Shown here: positions 23,440 to 36,392 of the stretch, piece after piece | How the letters are laid out: each line of letters begins with the position of its first letter | How positions within the stretch are numbered: the first letter of the stretch is position 1 | DNA from: Trichinella spiralis | Taxonomy: Eukaryota > Nematoda > Enoplea > Trichinellida > Trichinellidae | DNA: 64,000 nt | Assembly (NCBI GenBank): GCA_000181795.3 | Contig: CM012953.1 | Coordinates: forward strand, 5,582,454 to 5,646,453 | Direction: 5' to 3' | The notes under the pieces: model-generated | The model's input: the letters and a program-made list of their open reading frames with translations, nothing else | Database searches by the model: none | What the model was told of the DNA's origin: nothing | Position numbers and translations under genes: made by a program

Positions 23440-26400
23440 TATTCATGTCTAATTAAAACTGCCAAATGTCAGCATGAAGAAATCACTTATATGATAAGCA
23501 GGAATTATTTGTTTCACTTAAATTTCAGAACGAGAGTTAATTGTTTCAAATAATATAAAATTTATATTATTGCATTTCTTCAAATTTTGGACTTATTTAA
23601 TGTATTTGAAAATGAATTTTATAATATTTATAGAAAAGTTTTTTAAAAATGCTAAACTATTCCCGTGAAGTATAGAATAAAACTTCATTAAAAATTATTA
23701 AAAATATTTAAACAGTGCCACCAATTTTTATAAATATTAATACTTTTTTTCTAAAAAATTTTTACAAGAGGTACGATAATTAAATAATAAAGCTTGCTTT
23801 ATTCATACTGTAGCATTCGAGTTTTTGCTTTGTGTAAAAGTAACACTGCATTATTAGCTCTTTGTTTTCTGTTTTATCAACTCAGTTCTATGTGATGGAT
23901 GTGTCAGTTGTTTTACAACCATTAAATAGGTGTGTATGTTCCACCTTTTATCAGCTGATATTACTGCAACACATTTTTTTCAACGTTACTTTTGTTATTT
24001 TCTTATTGCAGTGTATTGTGAATATTTCTTATAAAGCTTTCAGCATTGTTCTTTTTGATAGAACAAGATTTCCGTGCATAGTTATATAAAATTAACTGAT
24101 GTAAATTTGACTGATTTAATTTTTTCAAAACTTTGAATTTATCTGCTTAACTAAACTGAACTGCAAATACGACATGAAACCGTATCTTTTAATGTTTATT
24201 GATTTTGTTGAATTTTGCTTGTTGTATTCTGATACGAAAATGTTTCTTACATTTTTTCCAAATGAACACTAATATTTTTGGATCAATAGTAGGTTTTTTC
24301 TATTCTGCATTGTTTTTTTTTTGAATTATCATGATTTGTTTCATTAATGCAGACGAGATGGTTTACAAATCGTGTAGTGGATAACCTTTTGCTTTCCTTT
24401 TTGGTAATTTCTTTAAAAACGTAGTAAACGAGAATCCTTCAGAGAGTATTGAAATCCAAGATAAAAATTGAAACAAATGTGTAATGATTTTTTGAATTGA
24501 TGCTGTTGTAGATTTATCTGAGCAAATGCACGTATACATGAAGTTTTATAGCATTTTAAGTATATACTGTTTTTTTTATTAAATTTTTTCTGCAAACGAT
24601 ACCTATTTTTATGGGATGTCAAGTTTGCTACCACGACAGTATGTTTCAGTTGATAACATATTGTGCTTTAAAATTCACTTTTAATATTTTTGAAATTTTT
24701 TGTAAGTGCAATTTTTAATTGTAATGTTCTTCTAATTTGCTTTGCATTTAATGTTTTTCTACCTTTATTTTGCATATATACAAATTTAATGTAAGAGGAA
24801 ATTTGCAACATTGCTAAGTGAAGTCAATTGCAAAATTCGTGTGTGTCACTTCAATGGTTTTTTCATTCAAAATAATGTCATAATTAAATTATATTGGCAA
24901 AGATGCTATGCTTATTGATTTATGAAGAATTTTATAGTTTAATAATAGGCTCTGTTATTTGTAAGATAGGCATTTATTTTATACTTGAATAAGATGGCAT
25001 CAGTGAGTTGTTTATTAAAAAAAGTTTTACTTTTTTTAAACAGTTTGCAGTCTGTGGTTTTTGGGGCGTTTATTAACGTAACTTTTTTTAAGTATGTTTT
25101 TCACTTGAATTTAAATATGAATTACCACTAAAAGATTGAAAGAAAATGATTGAGAATAAGAAGTGATTTTTTAACATATAAAAATGATATTTGTTTTGAA
25201 ATGTTGAATGTTAAATTTAATTATTTTGATAATACATAAATGTATTTTTTTTTCTAATGCATGATTAAAAGAGTGATTGCTAAAATAATTGTTTGTTGCA
25301 ATTCAGTGAATTTATTTGAAATTTATTGCTAATTATATATATGTGGTTAAACAGTTTTCACAAATGAATTATTATATATTGGTTTTTATATTGAAAATGT
25401 ATTTCAAATTGTCAAGAATCCTTCTGTTTTTTGTTGTATGAAGTAGTATACGAAGGGATTTCTGTTCCAGATTTATTTGCTATAATGCATTTTCTTAAAA
25501 AAATAAGTATTCAAGCTCAGCAAATAATAGGAGGTAAATGTAATTGAAGTTAGCCTTTTATTAACACTATGGTAAAATTATCATAATGTTATTTACTTTT
25601 ATTTTATTCAAGTATGTTTAATTTTATTGCGCTGTTTGCTGTTATTGATATAATATATACTTGCGTGCTAAATTCATATTTAGTCCAATTTTGTTTAGAA
25701 ATAAAAAAATAATATACAATATTAATATGCTTAATTGAAAAACTTGATTCTTATTTGTATATGTGATTCAACGATTGCAACATATTTAAATTTAAATGAA
25801 ATATTGTTGTTTCCTAGATGTTCAGATCACTCAAGTTTTATTAAAATATGAGTAAGTATTAAGTTTGATTTTTTAGGGTTTGTATATTGTATTTACTGTA
25901 TAATTAATCATATAAGTAAATTGTTTGAATCACTTGTATTGGTTTTTAATGCTTAGTTTTATGAAAAGTACAAAGAATTATCAGTTGGGATAAAATTTGC
26001 TGAATTAAAAATAATCAGCAATAAAATATTTATTTTAATATATGCATAATATTTTTAAAGTAATAATTTTGAATGGAATTATTACTTATGTAACTTTTAT
26101 TGTTTTATATATTCTGAATTAATATTTTTGTCATAAATAACATTTTATTTGGAACTACTAGATTAAGGAATTGTTGTAATTTTATTATTTAGTTGTTTTT
26201 GTTAATAAATTTTGTGGGTAACTGTGGATTTTTGATTATGCTACTATATGGAATATTGAATACACAGATTTGATTAAGAGCAACTTAAAGTTGCATAGTC
26301 TTTTGATAAATTATAAAATCACGAGTGCGTTTAATAAAATGCAATTTTAAGGAAGCATTTTTAAAAAATTTTGTTTCATGAATTTTACTTCATTTATAAG

Positions 26401-26548
26401 ATTTTTATTCAGTGATGTATTTAAGCAGTTTTTATAATATAAAAGCAGTGGAAACTACTAAAAACTGAAATAATTTATTGAATTGAAAAAACAAAATTCT
26501 GTTAATCTATTCATCATATTGTTTGTTTTATAATGTTTTGTTGTGCAG
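23440..26548. other. Divergent intergenic region between ATE1 and the DHHC gene
   Basis: About 3.1 kb between a minus-strand and a plus-strand gene, so it should hold both promoters and perhaps untranslated 5' exons. Rich in T and A runs. No exon, RNA gene or transposon is evident. TTGTTGTGCAG ends at 26548 and is a likely spliced-leader or 5' UTR acceptor for the DHHC gene. Confidence 0.45.
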
Positions 26549-26570
26549 ATGAATGTGAGCGAACTGGCTA

Positions 26571-29500
26571 ATGTATGGTACGTCCATGCCAACATTCAAG
26601 CCGACTCGCTACTTACCTGCCGTGGTGGCTTGGCTTTTGCTATTGATTACAACCGGTGCCTTCTATTATTTCATGTAAATTTGAAAAAGTAATATTTATA
26701 TGTGTTTACTTCATATCATTTTCTATTCAGTGCGCCGACGATAGCTCACATACATGGATGGACTGGTGTAATTGTTATTGCAGTTGAGCTTCTCATATGT
26801 TCCTCAGTGATTTCAAATTTCATGATGGCTACGATCATTGATCCAGGAATTATACCCAAAGGTATGTTTTTAAAATTAATCTTGTTAAAATTAGAATTGA
26901 ATTTGGGAATTGCGTTTTTATTGGTTTTTTAGTTTTATTGTGCATGTTAAGTTTTTTAAACTGGAATGTTTTTCACGTAGACTGTTTATTTATAATTGGT
27001 GTTCACTTAGTTTTGTCGCGATTTTAATGAAATATTACGTATTCTAATAATATAAATAAATGTACTAAAGAGAATATTTGTGATCAGAAAATTTTAAATT
27101 AAGTGCTATTGAGTAACTTTAGTTACGTAATGATTAAATTATTTATTTATTTCTAAATTTAATTATTTGAACATATTTGTTGTATCTTAGCAACTAAATC
27201 TCTATATACTGAAATGAATGGCATCTAATGATAACTATCTTCACAAGTTCCCTGTAATTAATGTACAGTTGTTTGATTTACTATGATTCATTTAAAGTTT
27301 TTTGAGTAAATATTATTTGCATTTAAAAAAGTAATTATTTTGTGGTTTTGGGATGGGATAAATTGATAGCACTTAGCTTCAATACTTGAGTTTAAATGAG
27401 TCAAATATTATTTTTAATTTTTATACTTTAAACTTCATCTTTGGTAAGCATTCAGCATACGAAACTGTGTTTCCTTATTTATTTAATGAAGTAATGTTGA
27501 ATTGATTAATTTTTAAATGAAATTATTTTGTAATTTTTCCAACTCATTTTTCATATATGATGAATTACAATGCTGATGAATATATTTTATTTTCTAACTG
27601 AAAGTATTTGTTGTTATTTTGTTATTTGAAAGTAGATATTGTTTATTCTAGGAGAAGATATTTCTCAGATTCGTATTTAAGAAAAAATAAGTGTAAAGCT
27701 GTTTAATGTGTATATTGCGAAATTAAATTTTCTGTGTATTGTTGAGTGAATTTATATAAGTGAAAACTTTAATAAATCAATTTTGGCTGTAACAGTCAGC
27801 TGAATTATTATTTTGCTTGTATTGAATGAATTACTTGCCTTGGACATTCCAAATAAATATATTATCGAATATTGCATTTTTGTAGTTTGAAATTGAGGAA
27901 GTTAAAGTTTTTATAAATTTGGAAGTTAAATACTTATGCCGAGATCTAGTGTCCAATTTTTTGCTTTTTTTTTGATTGAATTCTTTTTTTTTTCAACGGA
28001 AATTTTTAATTATGAAACAAATTTTTTTAATTAAGTAAATATGAATGTTGAAAATATCAATAAACAATATGATAATGCAAGAGTAAATGTTGTAAAGTTA
28101 TTTAAAAATTTTCTATTTTAATCCAGTTTATTTATGTAGACATTGAAAATGAATAGAATTTTATTAACTTGATGCTTTTTAAATGAAACTTTCTTTAAAA
28201 GTTTTTAAAAATGTTTTTACAGAGAAAAATAAGAATAACTGATAATAATATTAATAATAAACTGTATTGCTGGTTTATAGCTGATGAACCGGATGATCAA
28301 GACGATTTCCGATCTCCACTGTATAAAACTGTTGACATTAATGGCATTTCAGTTAGAATGAAATGGTGCGTTACATGTCACATATATCGACCACCAAGAT
28401 GTTCTCATTGTTCAATTTGCAATCACTGTATTGAAGTAAGAAAAAAAATATATATAGAATATGGTTTTACTTAATTTTAAGCTTTGTTTCAAATTTTCTC
28501 GTTTATTAATATAATCAAGCATATTCGAATGTATTAATGTTGAATAGTCATTTTTCGTTTTAGAATTTTGATCATCACTGTCCTTGGGTAAATAACTGCA
28601 TTGGACGTCGAAATTATAGATATTTTTTCTTTTTTTTATTTTCACTCACATTGCATATGATGGCCGTGTTTGCACTCTGCCTTATGTGTACTCTGAAGAC
28701 TAGGTGTGTATTTGTGAAATTATTTTTTTTATCAATAAATGATAGAGATACTTTAATTTTATTTAATATGTGTGTAATTTGTCAAAATGTCAATAATAAG
28801 TAAATTTCAGTTGTAACTATTAAGAAGATGTGAATTATTATTGAAATAAGTGATCATTGATTATAGATTTGGAAATAGGTAGCACACTTTTAACATGTTT
28901 GTACAATATTATAAGAATATTGTTGTTTTAAAATATTTGAAATAATATTTAAGTTTTGCAATGATTAAATTTTATTTTGAATCAGATATATGTATATATA
29001 TATATATTTTTTTTATAGTTTGGAAAAATGTTTCATTTTACTTTTTAACAGTCGAATGTAATTAATATTATTTTCTGCTAATGATTGAATCAGTTATGTT
29101 TTAGGGACAGTATTCTGAACAAAGAAAATATCTGCAGCATTGTTGTGATGGGCGTATGCGGTCTGTTGTTTATTCCTGTTGTGGGACTTACTGGTTTTCA
29201 CGTTGTTCTTGTTGTTCGTGGACGAACCACGAATGAACAAGTTGATTTTTATACTTTGCTTATTATTGCTAATTTGCATAGGAATAAAGTGTTGTTGAGT
29301 TGATTTTTAATTTCAGGTAACAGGAAAGTTTCGCAACGGGTTTAATCCCTTCACGAAAGGATGTTTTCGAAATTTGTTGACCGTTCTTTGTTCTACTGTA
29401 TATCCAAGGTGGAAAAGTAGTTTAGAATTATTTTTTCACATAACTTTTATTATTAATGAAAATTATGCTATTTTAAGTTTGATTGGACAATCAAGAAGAA

Positions 29501-30713
29501 GAAGGGGAAGAAGAAGAAGAAGAGGGCAGTTTAATGTTGATTTTATTGAAAGTGGAGGAGAAAAATTGCTAAACGGGTATTCTCAGGCAAAAGAACCTGA
29601 AGCGCAGCTTTTCATTGCCAATGAAAGCACGTCACATGGTGACTTAATTGCGCAATACAAAAAAGTTAGTAAATTTCTATTAATTTAATTTTTTTAAAAT
29701 ATAATATCAGTTTTATTGAATGAATTGGTTTATTATTATTTTAGAAGTAAATATTATCAGCCTGTTGATATTGTGTATCATAATAAAGTTAGTTTAAAAT
29801 ATGATCCAGAAAAAGCATCAAGTAGGTTAGAAATGATTGGTTTTATTAAATGAATAAATTTATTAATTTATTATTATAATGTAGGGTTGTTATTGCTTAG
29901 TATGTGTACGTGTGTTGATTTGTGTTTGAAAAAGCGAGTTATTATTTATTGAACGAATTTTGTATTAAAATTGTGTGAAATTTTTAGATGGTAAAGCAGC
30001 CGTCTAGTTCACTGGCAATGGATGACAGCGTCAGCAGAGGCTCTTCGCATGTCACGTTTGTTGGTGGTGGAATGGTGGATCAAGCGGAAACTGTCTCTTC
30101 CAGAGATATTGTTGAATTGTCTATAGGAAATGTATCGACGTGTAATTTGTTTGATAAAACTGGAGCGATAGATGATGAAAATAATTTTTCTGATCAAAGA
30201 TCAGTTTCACCAGGAAGTGAACAATATCAGTCATTATTGAGGGAGGCAATTGAAGGCACAGCTTCTTCAGTGAATAATAATCGAATGCATTCTGTTAAAA
30301 AAATCGACAGAATGCATCGGTCAGTTGGTCATCTTACTACTTCTGGTTGTTCTAGTGATTCGTTGAATATTCTTCATAACGTGGATAGGAAATCTCAGAG
30401 ATCAACAGATCAGTTACCACCTTCTTCAAGTGGTTACTTTCAAAAGGACCGTGTTCATTTAGAAATTTCATCATTATCATCTTCTGCTTCATCTGCTGCT
30501 GCTGCTGTTGATGATGATGAACAGCATAATTTATTATTAGCTGATAATCAGCATCAGATTAATGTTGTTCCACCACCACCACCATCATCATCATTATCAG
30601 AACAGTTAACTTTTAGAAAGCCGTTGTCTTTCACTCAGGCAGTTCGATTGCATGACAGTTTAAGTGTTCTCAATCAGACTGATCATCATAATCAAAAACA
30701 GCAGCAACACTAG
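26571..30713 (+). CDS. DHHC palmitoyltransferase, ZDHHC5/8 type
   Basis: Integral membrane protein S-acyltransferase that palmitoylates cysteines. Confident exons: 26571 (or the in-frame ATG at 26586)-26674, 26731-26861, 28281-28435, 28564-28703, 29105-29240, 29317-29408, 29478-29664. The tail exon 29988-30713 joins in phase; a 27-nt exon at 29761-29787 may lie between. Two N-terminal membrane segments end in DPGIIPK. The cysteine-rich domain follows: [19 protein letters not shown] and DHHC at residues 128-131 (from 26586). After TM3/TM4 come [24 protein letters not shown] and NPFTKGC, a signature of ZDHHC5/8. Next is an Arg-run ([11 protein letters not shown]) and a Ser/His/Gln-rich tail with a Pro run. 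The total is about 551-560 residues, shorter than mammalian ZDHHC5. The enzyme class is certain; the tail splicing is not. Confidence 0.88.
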
Positions 30714-31572
30714 TATCCAGAACAACAAACAACAATTTAAGAGAACGGAAAATATTTCTAAAATTCCTTTTTAACAAATGCGACCATGCATGCGTGAATG
30801 AATCCATTGGAAATTTTAAAATTTACTCTGAAATTTTAAAAATTCACTAAAAAAGAAACACTGAATATACAAAATTTGTCTTTGAATTAATTACATTTTC
30901 ATCATTATTGTTTTTTTTCTGCAGTTTACACATTGAAATTAGCTTGTGGGTGTGTAGGATGTACATTTATTGTCTTTATATGTATGTAATTTCGTTGCTT
31001 GTGTATGCCATTTTGAAAACTCATTTTTATAGCGGGTTGTCGACGATTCTATTGTAATTTATAGTGAATGTTTTTTTTTAATTTGTGATATTGTTCATTT
31101 ATTGCAATTTTTTAATTTGTCTTTGGATGTTTTGTAAAAATTAGAAGCTTATATTTTCTTTTTTTTTTTTGGTTTTCTGATCTGCATTACTGTGAGCATT
31201 TGCTTCTCTGTTATTGTAGAATTTGTATCGCTTCAGACAAATTGTTTTAACTTTGTTTCGTCATCTGTTACTTTGTCAATAAATTAAGTGACAAATTTTC
31301 TTATTTTTTTTGGATCTTGAAGGAATTTGCCATTTTTTTTGCTTAGCATTACGATCGCAGAAATTTTCATATTTGTAATGAAAAGAAAAACTTCAATGCT
31401 CTATTTAAACGACGCTTTCACCATACTGAAATGAAGTAATAATGAACTGAAACTGTAAAAGATCATTTAAAAAAATGAATTCATTTGAAAATTAAAAATT
31501 TTCAAAATGTCAAATATGAAAAAGTACAACATATATGACAATATGAAATATTTTCAAATGCATTTTTAAATT
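30714..31572. other. Convergent intergenic region between the DHHC gene and ZNHIT3
   Basis: About 860 bp, expected to contain two 3' UTRs running toward each other. A+T-rich with T runs. No motif, RNA gene or repeat family was recognised. Confidence 0.45.
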
Positions 31573-32445
31573 TTATGTACAATCTGAATCTTTCAGTGCT
31601 CGCAAAAGCAATTCTGTAGCACTGTATTCGAGATGTTTCATTTTTTTAACATATTCACTCGCCCATTCATGATTCTCTGGTTCAACTATATTTAAACAGA
31701 CAGCAGCGAATCGTTGAAATTCCAAATTTTTCATAGCGATACGTATCGCTTCAGACGGCTGTGAATGGGAATTGATCCATCGGAGTAAATTTCGTAGATG
31801 ATCACTTCTAAGCAACTTTTTCAAACTCTCTGACTTATCTGAATAAAATACACTTTTAAACTAAAGTCATGATTCAATTTTTCTTTGCAAAATAAAAAAA
31901 TAAAATTGCACTGAATTCAATTATCAAGACCAACTTACTTAACATGAGCAATTTATTCGGTAAAACCATGTCTTCTGATAAATATGAACACAAAGGGTCT
32001 GATTCTATAAACCAATGCATAACCACCTCTAATGCACGCAGACAAAGGTAAAATCATCATACCAGTTGCATTCTCATCATTTCTCAATTTTCTGCTTTCA
32101 TCTTTTCCAATTTTTTCACATCCTATATCTAAAGAGAAAACGTAAAATAACAAAAACATGACATTCTTTATTAAAATCTTTAATTTCCTTATAACTTTAT
32201 ACTGCATTCATATAATAATACAGCGGTGAAAATAATACAGCAATTTATATGATCAAAGTAAAATTAAATAAATATAGTTGCTTACCTTTATGCGTTTTAT
32301 AACAATTCACTGAACAACTTAAATGAAATAGTTGTAAATGAATATACTACATAATGAAATATACTTACTACGCAATACCACAGCTAGAACATTTATATCG
32401 CATTTTCTGAACAAAACATATAATACACTGACTATCTTTGTCCAT
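31573..32445 (-). CDS. ZNHIT3: Zinc-finger HIT domain protein 3, 4 exons
   Basis: Small nuclear protein; in other eukaryotes ZNHIT3/Hit1 partners NUFIP1/Rsa1 in assembling box C/D snoRNPs. 146 residues (human 155). Minus-strand exons are 32445-32369, 32317-32286, 32128-32063 and 31838-31573, all in phase. A complete HIT zinc finger occupies residues 7-40: C7, C10, C19, C22, C27, C31, H35, C40, split over three exons. A charged linker follows. The C-terminal helical domain carries LKKLLRSDHLRNLLRWI and FAAVCLNIVEPENHEW, matching LRSLLLNPHLRQLM and FADCCLGIVEP of human ZNHIT3. GCAATTAG lies three bases before the ATG. The gene starts 339 bp after POFUT2 ends on the same strand, so co-transcription is possible. 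Confidence 0.92.
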
Positions 32446-32784
32446 CACCTAATTGCAAAAAGCACTTTATTAAATACAATTTATAAAATATGACAAATAA
32501 TAAATATGCGATGAAATAACATTAATCAGTAAGTTACTGAAAAAAATGTTATCAACATGTCAATTTTATTGAACTTTGAGCAACAATTCGGTATACCCCT
32601 GTAAAAAAGCACCACTAAAAAATGCATTAAAATTCACATAAAATGGCAAGTCAAAAAGCAAAAAGCCATAATTGAAAAAGCAATGTATCATTGATGCAAA
32701 GATCTATAACGAGAACTCTAAATGTAATGTACTACAGAAATGAAAAATTCAGTTTAAAAACAACAGATGAAAAAATTGAAGATT

Positions 32785-35395
32785 TCACTGCTTCATATAC
32801 CACTTCGCCGGTTGCTCACAGTTCAAATTATGGTCAGGACATAAGCAATTAAATGTTGTATTATGGGAAAAGCCAAGAATTTCACGATCTTCTTGAATTC
32901 GAAATGAAAAAGTCGATTCAGCCGTACCAATAAAATATCTGAATACATTTTACTAGTTATAATTCAACCGAATAGCAAAAGTAAAAGAAACATTGTATAC
33001 TTCGCATGTGCACATATCCATTGTTCAATGGTAGCCACGCCACCATCGAGAAATTTCTGTAGCTGAGCATCTGTTGGCTTGAATCTTTTGATAACCGCAG
33101 TTTCATTCAAAAAGGCTTTCAATTCATCAACTTCTACGTAAAAACAATTAACAAGAAATAAAAGATACAGTCGAATGATAAATTCCATTAAAATTTTTGA
33201 ATGTTTTTTCTAAACAGTGTTGCACAATATTATTACGGATCTAAATTTTAACACTGAATTACACATTCTCAGATAAAAAGAACGTGAAACATATATCGGC
33301 CAAAATAACCCCTTTTCACAATTTTCGGTTACAATCATCAACAATGTTAAAAATTAATAAATTCAGTTTTAAAGTTGAAAATAAAAATAAAATTAACTTT
33401 CTGACCTGTTTCTGGAGCATCAGTTGATACGTAAACGACTTCCAACTTCAACATTTTTAACAATTTCGAAATTTGTTCAGCTGCGCCTTTTACAGTAGGA
33501 ATTTGCTTACTACGAGATGTTACAAAATCTCTACGTCGCAAATGAACTGCTAAATAAGGTCCACCTATAGCTTGCCCTGGTTTAACCTGATAAGTAACAT
33601 AACAATTCAACAGTGCTGAAGTTTAATATATTCTTTTCCGAATTTACCTTCATTAAAGTCCAATCATCCAATATTTCTGTCTTGTCCGTAACATCATCAG
33701 AATTCAACTCTTCACGCCGAAAATCATCCGCTGCTTTTCTTATAGCAGCTGAATAACGCATACTTCGTCTGCACTGAAGCACAAAGCAAAAATAAAAATA
33801 AAACTCAATAAACGAAAATTGCAAACAGTTCAACATAACAATTCATATAATATTCAACAATCAAGGAATAAGATGGTAAATGTCATAAAATTACATCTTT
33901 GCACATCATAAAAATACATCATAATCATGTATTTTATGAAAATGTTATTCAATATTATGCATCATATCATTTTAATGATGTATTATATTTAAGAACTGCA
34001 TAATTTTTCTAATTAAAAATTTTTTTGCAAGTTCGCAAGAACTTTCATCTGTTTACCCGTAAAACATTAGCCTTTAATATCGCAAATTAAAATATTCAAT
34101 TAAAAATAAGCAATTTAGAAATTAAAAAAATCTAACTAAAACTAGAATAAAATAGTTTACCTTCCAATGTATATTACTACCGAAACCATCATGCAACATA
34201 ACTTCGGCACGATCAACCATTATTGATCTAAACGTGAAATATTTTTTAATAGAGAATAATTTCTTTTTTCAAATGTATTACTGAATTTTCGTCGGATCTG
34301 TATCGTTTATTATTAGATTAGCAACATCTGATACATAACCTTGAAGTGATAGACATGATACATTCTTCGCATATACTTCAGGATAACCCCAGAATGAATA
34401 TTTGAATTTTCCTTCTACCTGCTGATAATAAAAGCTTTTAATGCATGGTCTGAATTCCATTTTCTGACTCCATTCAGTGAAGCCTTCAGGAAATGGTTGC
34501 AAAAAATATACAACGTCAATTGAAGTTCTCCCTGTTTCTAAAAATAAATAATATTTAAAATCTTCTAAAAAAGAAATAGGCAAATACAGAATACCTCTGA
34601 AATAATCTTCCAATTCTATGACCGGAATAAAACGATTCAGCGATTCTAAATCAAACCAAAGCTTCCAAGGAATACGATGTTGATATCCAAGTTGATGAGA
34701 ACGATGATGAATTGATGAACCCCACGGAGGCAAAACCAGAACAAAATCGTGCCCCTTCTCTCGAAGATAATGAACCATCGAAGCAACACGTATGTAAACA
34801 TCACGTCTCAAGTTTTGACCTTCAGCAGGATTAACATCATAGTGCAAATACCTGAAAACCAAAAATAATATATGATAAAAATAAAAGAACATCCAGACAA
34901 AACCACCAACACCTTTAATTTATCACTTTGATTCATACCTAATAAAATTTCATTGATAAAATATAAGCTTCCGATATACAATAACCTGATGAAAATTTAA
35001 CAATAGCAATTTATCAGTATTCATTTTAAAACTAGTCAATAAATGCTGTAAAATTTCTTAATAATCTGACAACCGCAGGCTGAAAAGAAACAATTTATAA
35101 TCTACATAAAAAATTGATATGCGCATTGAAGTTCATGCTAAATGCTTAGTTTTACACAATAACAAAAAAAGTTTTAAATATCATATAATGTATAATGTCT
35201 AATCTGCATCGTGCATAACTATTACGCAAATCATGAAATTTAATTAAATATTATAAATTCTTCCGATTAAAAATAATTAAAAAGTTACCTTGAACTTTTC
35301 ACCAGTGTAAAGTTTTCCGTTTCAAAATTTGAAACAGACTCTTGATTTGAAAAACATAGATGAAAATGAAGTAATAAGAAAATTGAGAATAGCAT
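32785..35395 (-). CDS. POFUT2: GDP-fucose protein O-fucosyltransferase 2, 8 exons
   Basis: ER enzyme that adds O-fucose to folded thrombospondin type 1 repeats (pad-2 in C. elegans). 426 residues (human 429). Minus-strand exons: 35395-35289, 34851-34595, 34537-34282, 34227-34161, 33773-33648, 33586-33406, 33133-33001, 32938-32785; every phase agrees. The N-terminus MLFSIFLLLHFHLCFS is a signal peptide. The donor-binding/catalytic loop RYLHYDVNPAEGQNLRRD (36-53) contains Glu46, matching the human catalytic Glu54. Further family blocks are VLVLPPWG, RIPWKLWFDL, NVSCLSLQG, GGPYLAVHLRRRDF and, near the end, FIGTAESTFSFRIQEDREILG. The start is the Met before the signal peptide; the frame extends upstream without a better ATG, and TTTTCAG lies 18 bases before the ATG. 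Confidence 0.95.
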
Positions 35396-36392
35396 AATAT
35401 AGTAAGCAGCTGCCTGAAAACTAACACCAAATATGCAGCGTATTTGCCTTACACTGTCACTACAGTAACCACAAAGAGCAGGCTTTTTCAAAATGTATAC
35501 TGTAAAGATGTTTAAAAATGTCTTATAAAAAATTAAATTTTTTTAAGACTGTTAATGGAATTATCGTTTATTTTTTTTATTTTTTTAACGAGAAACATCA
35601 TCAGAAATGACTATTTTAACATAATAACAATGCTTTTATAATATTTCCGTTATTATGAAACTATCTAATAATTCAAATCCCAGATTTATAATTATACAAT
35701 TGAAATTAAATGCAGTTTTCAAATTAAAAATTAAATAAAAAAAATGCTTTTAAATTTAAAAGTGCCGATATAAATTTGTGCAAAACTTTGAAAAACACTT
35801 AGCTATGACTTCAATAAATAAAAAACAAAATAATTCGAAATAAGAATGAGGTGCAATTACAGAAGTGCACGAAGAATTCATTTATAACGTAACACTGATA
35901 TATAACATATTACATCCATCAACCTTCTCTATTTATATATGGTATTTACATTTTATTGATTAATAAAATCAATAATTTATTATTATAGTATTAAATTTGA
36001 ACTTGATTGTTATTATATACAAATACAAACAAAGAATGCACATATAAACGTGCGTAATCGTATTCTTCCCCGTACATGTACTGTACCGTAAGGTGACTCT
36101 GCTATTGTTTTCAAAGGTAATTTATTTATGCAGTTTACAGTATGCATTTATATTTTAATTAAGAATTATTTTTTTAAAAAAAGTATAATGTTCTAAAATT
36201 TAGACATTTTAAAAGTAAGTGAAGCTGTTTTGCTATTTGGCACTAGATTTTAACCTAATCTGCTAGTCTAACTGAAAAAATTGCAATACATTGAAAGAAA
36301 AGTAAAAGAAGAATTTATGTTTAGAATTTGGTTAAAGAGTAGTTTTCTGATAATTTGGAAATGCACTGGTAATTTATGATTTCTGTTCAGCG
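35396..36392. other. Divergent intergenic region between POFUT2 and GUK1
   Basis: About 1 kb between divergent genes, so a shared promoter region is expected. GTTCAG ends three bases before the GUK1 ATG (36388-36390), a likely spliced-leader acceptor. Nothing else was recognised. Confidence 0.45.
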
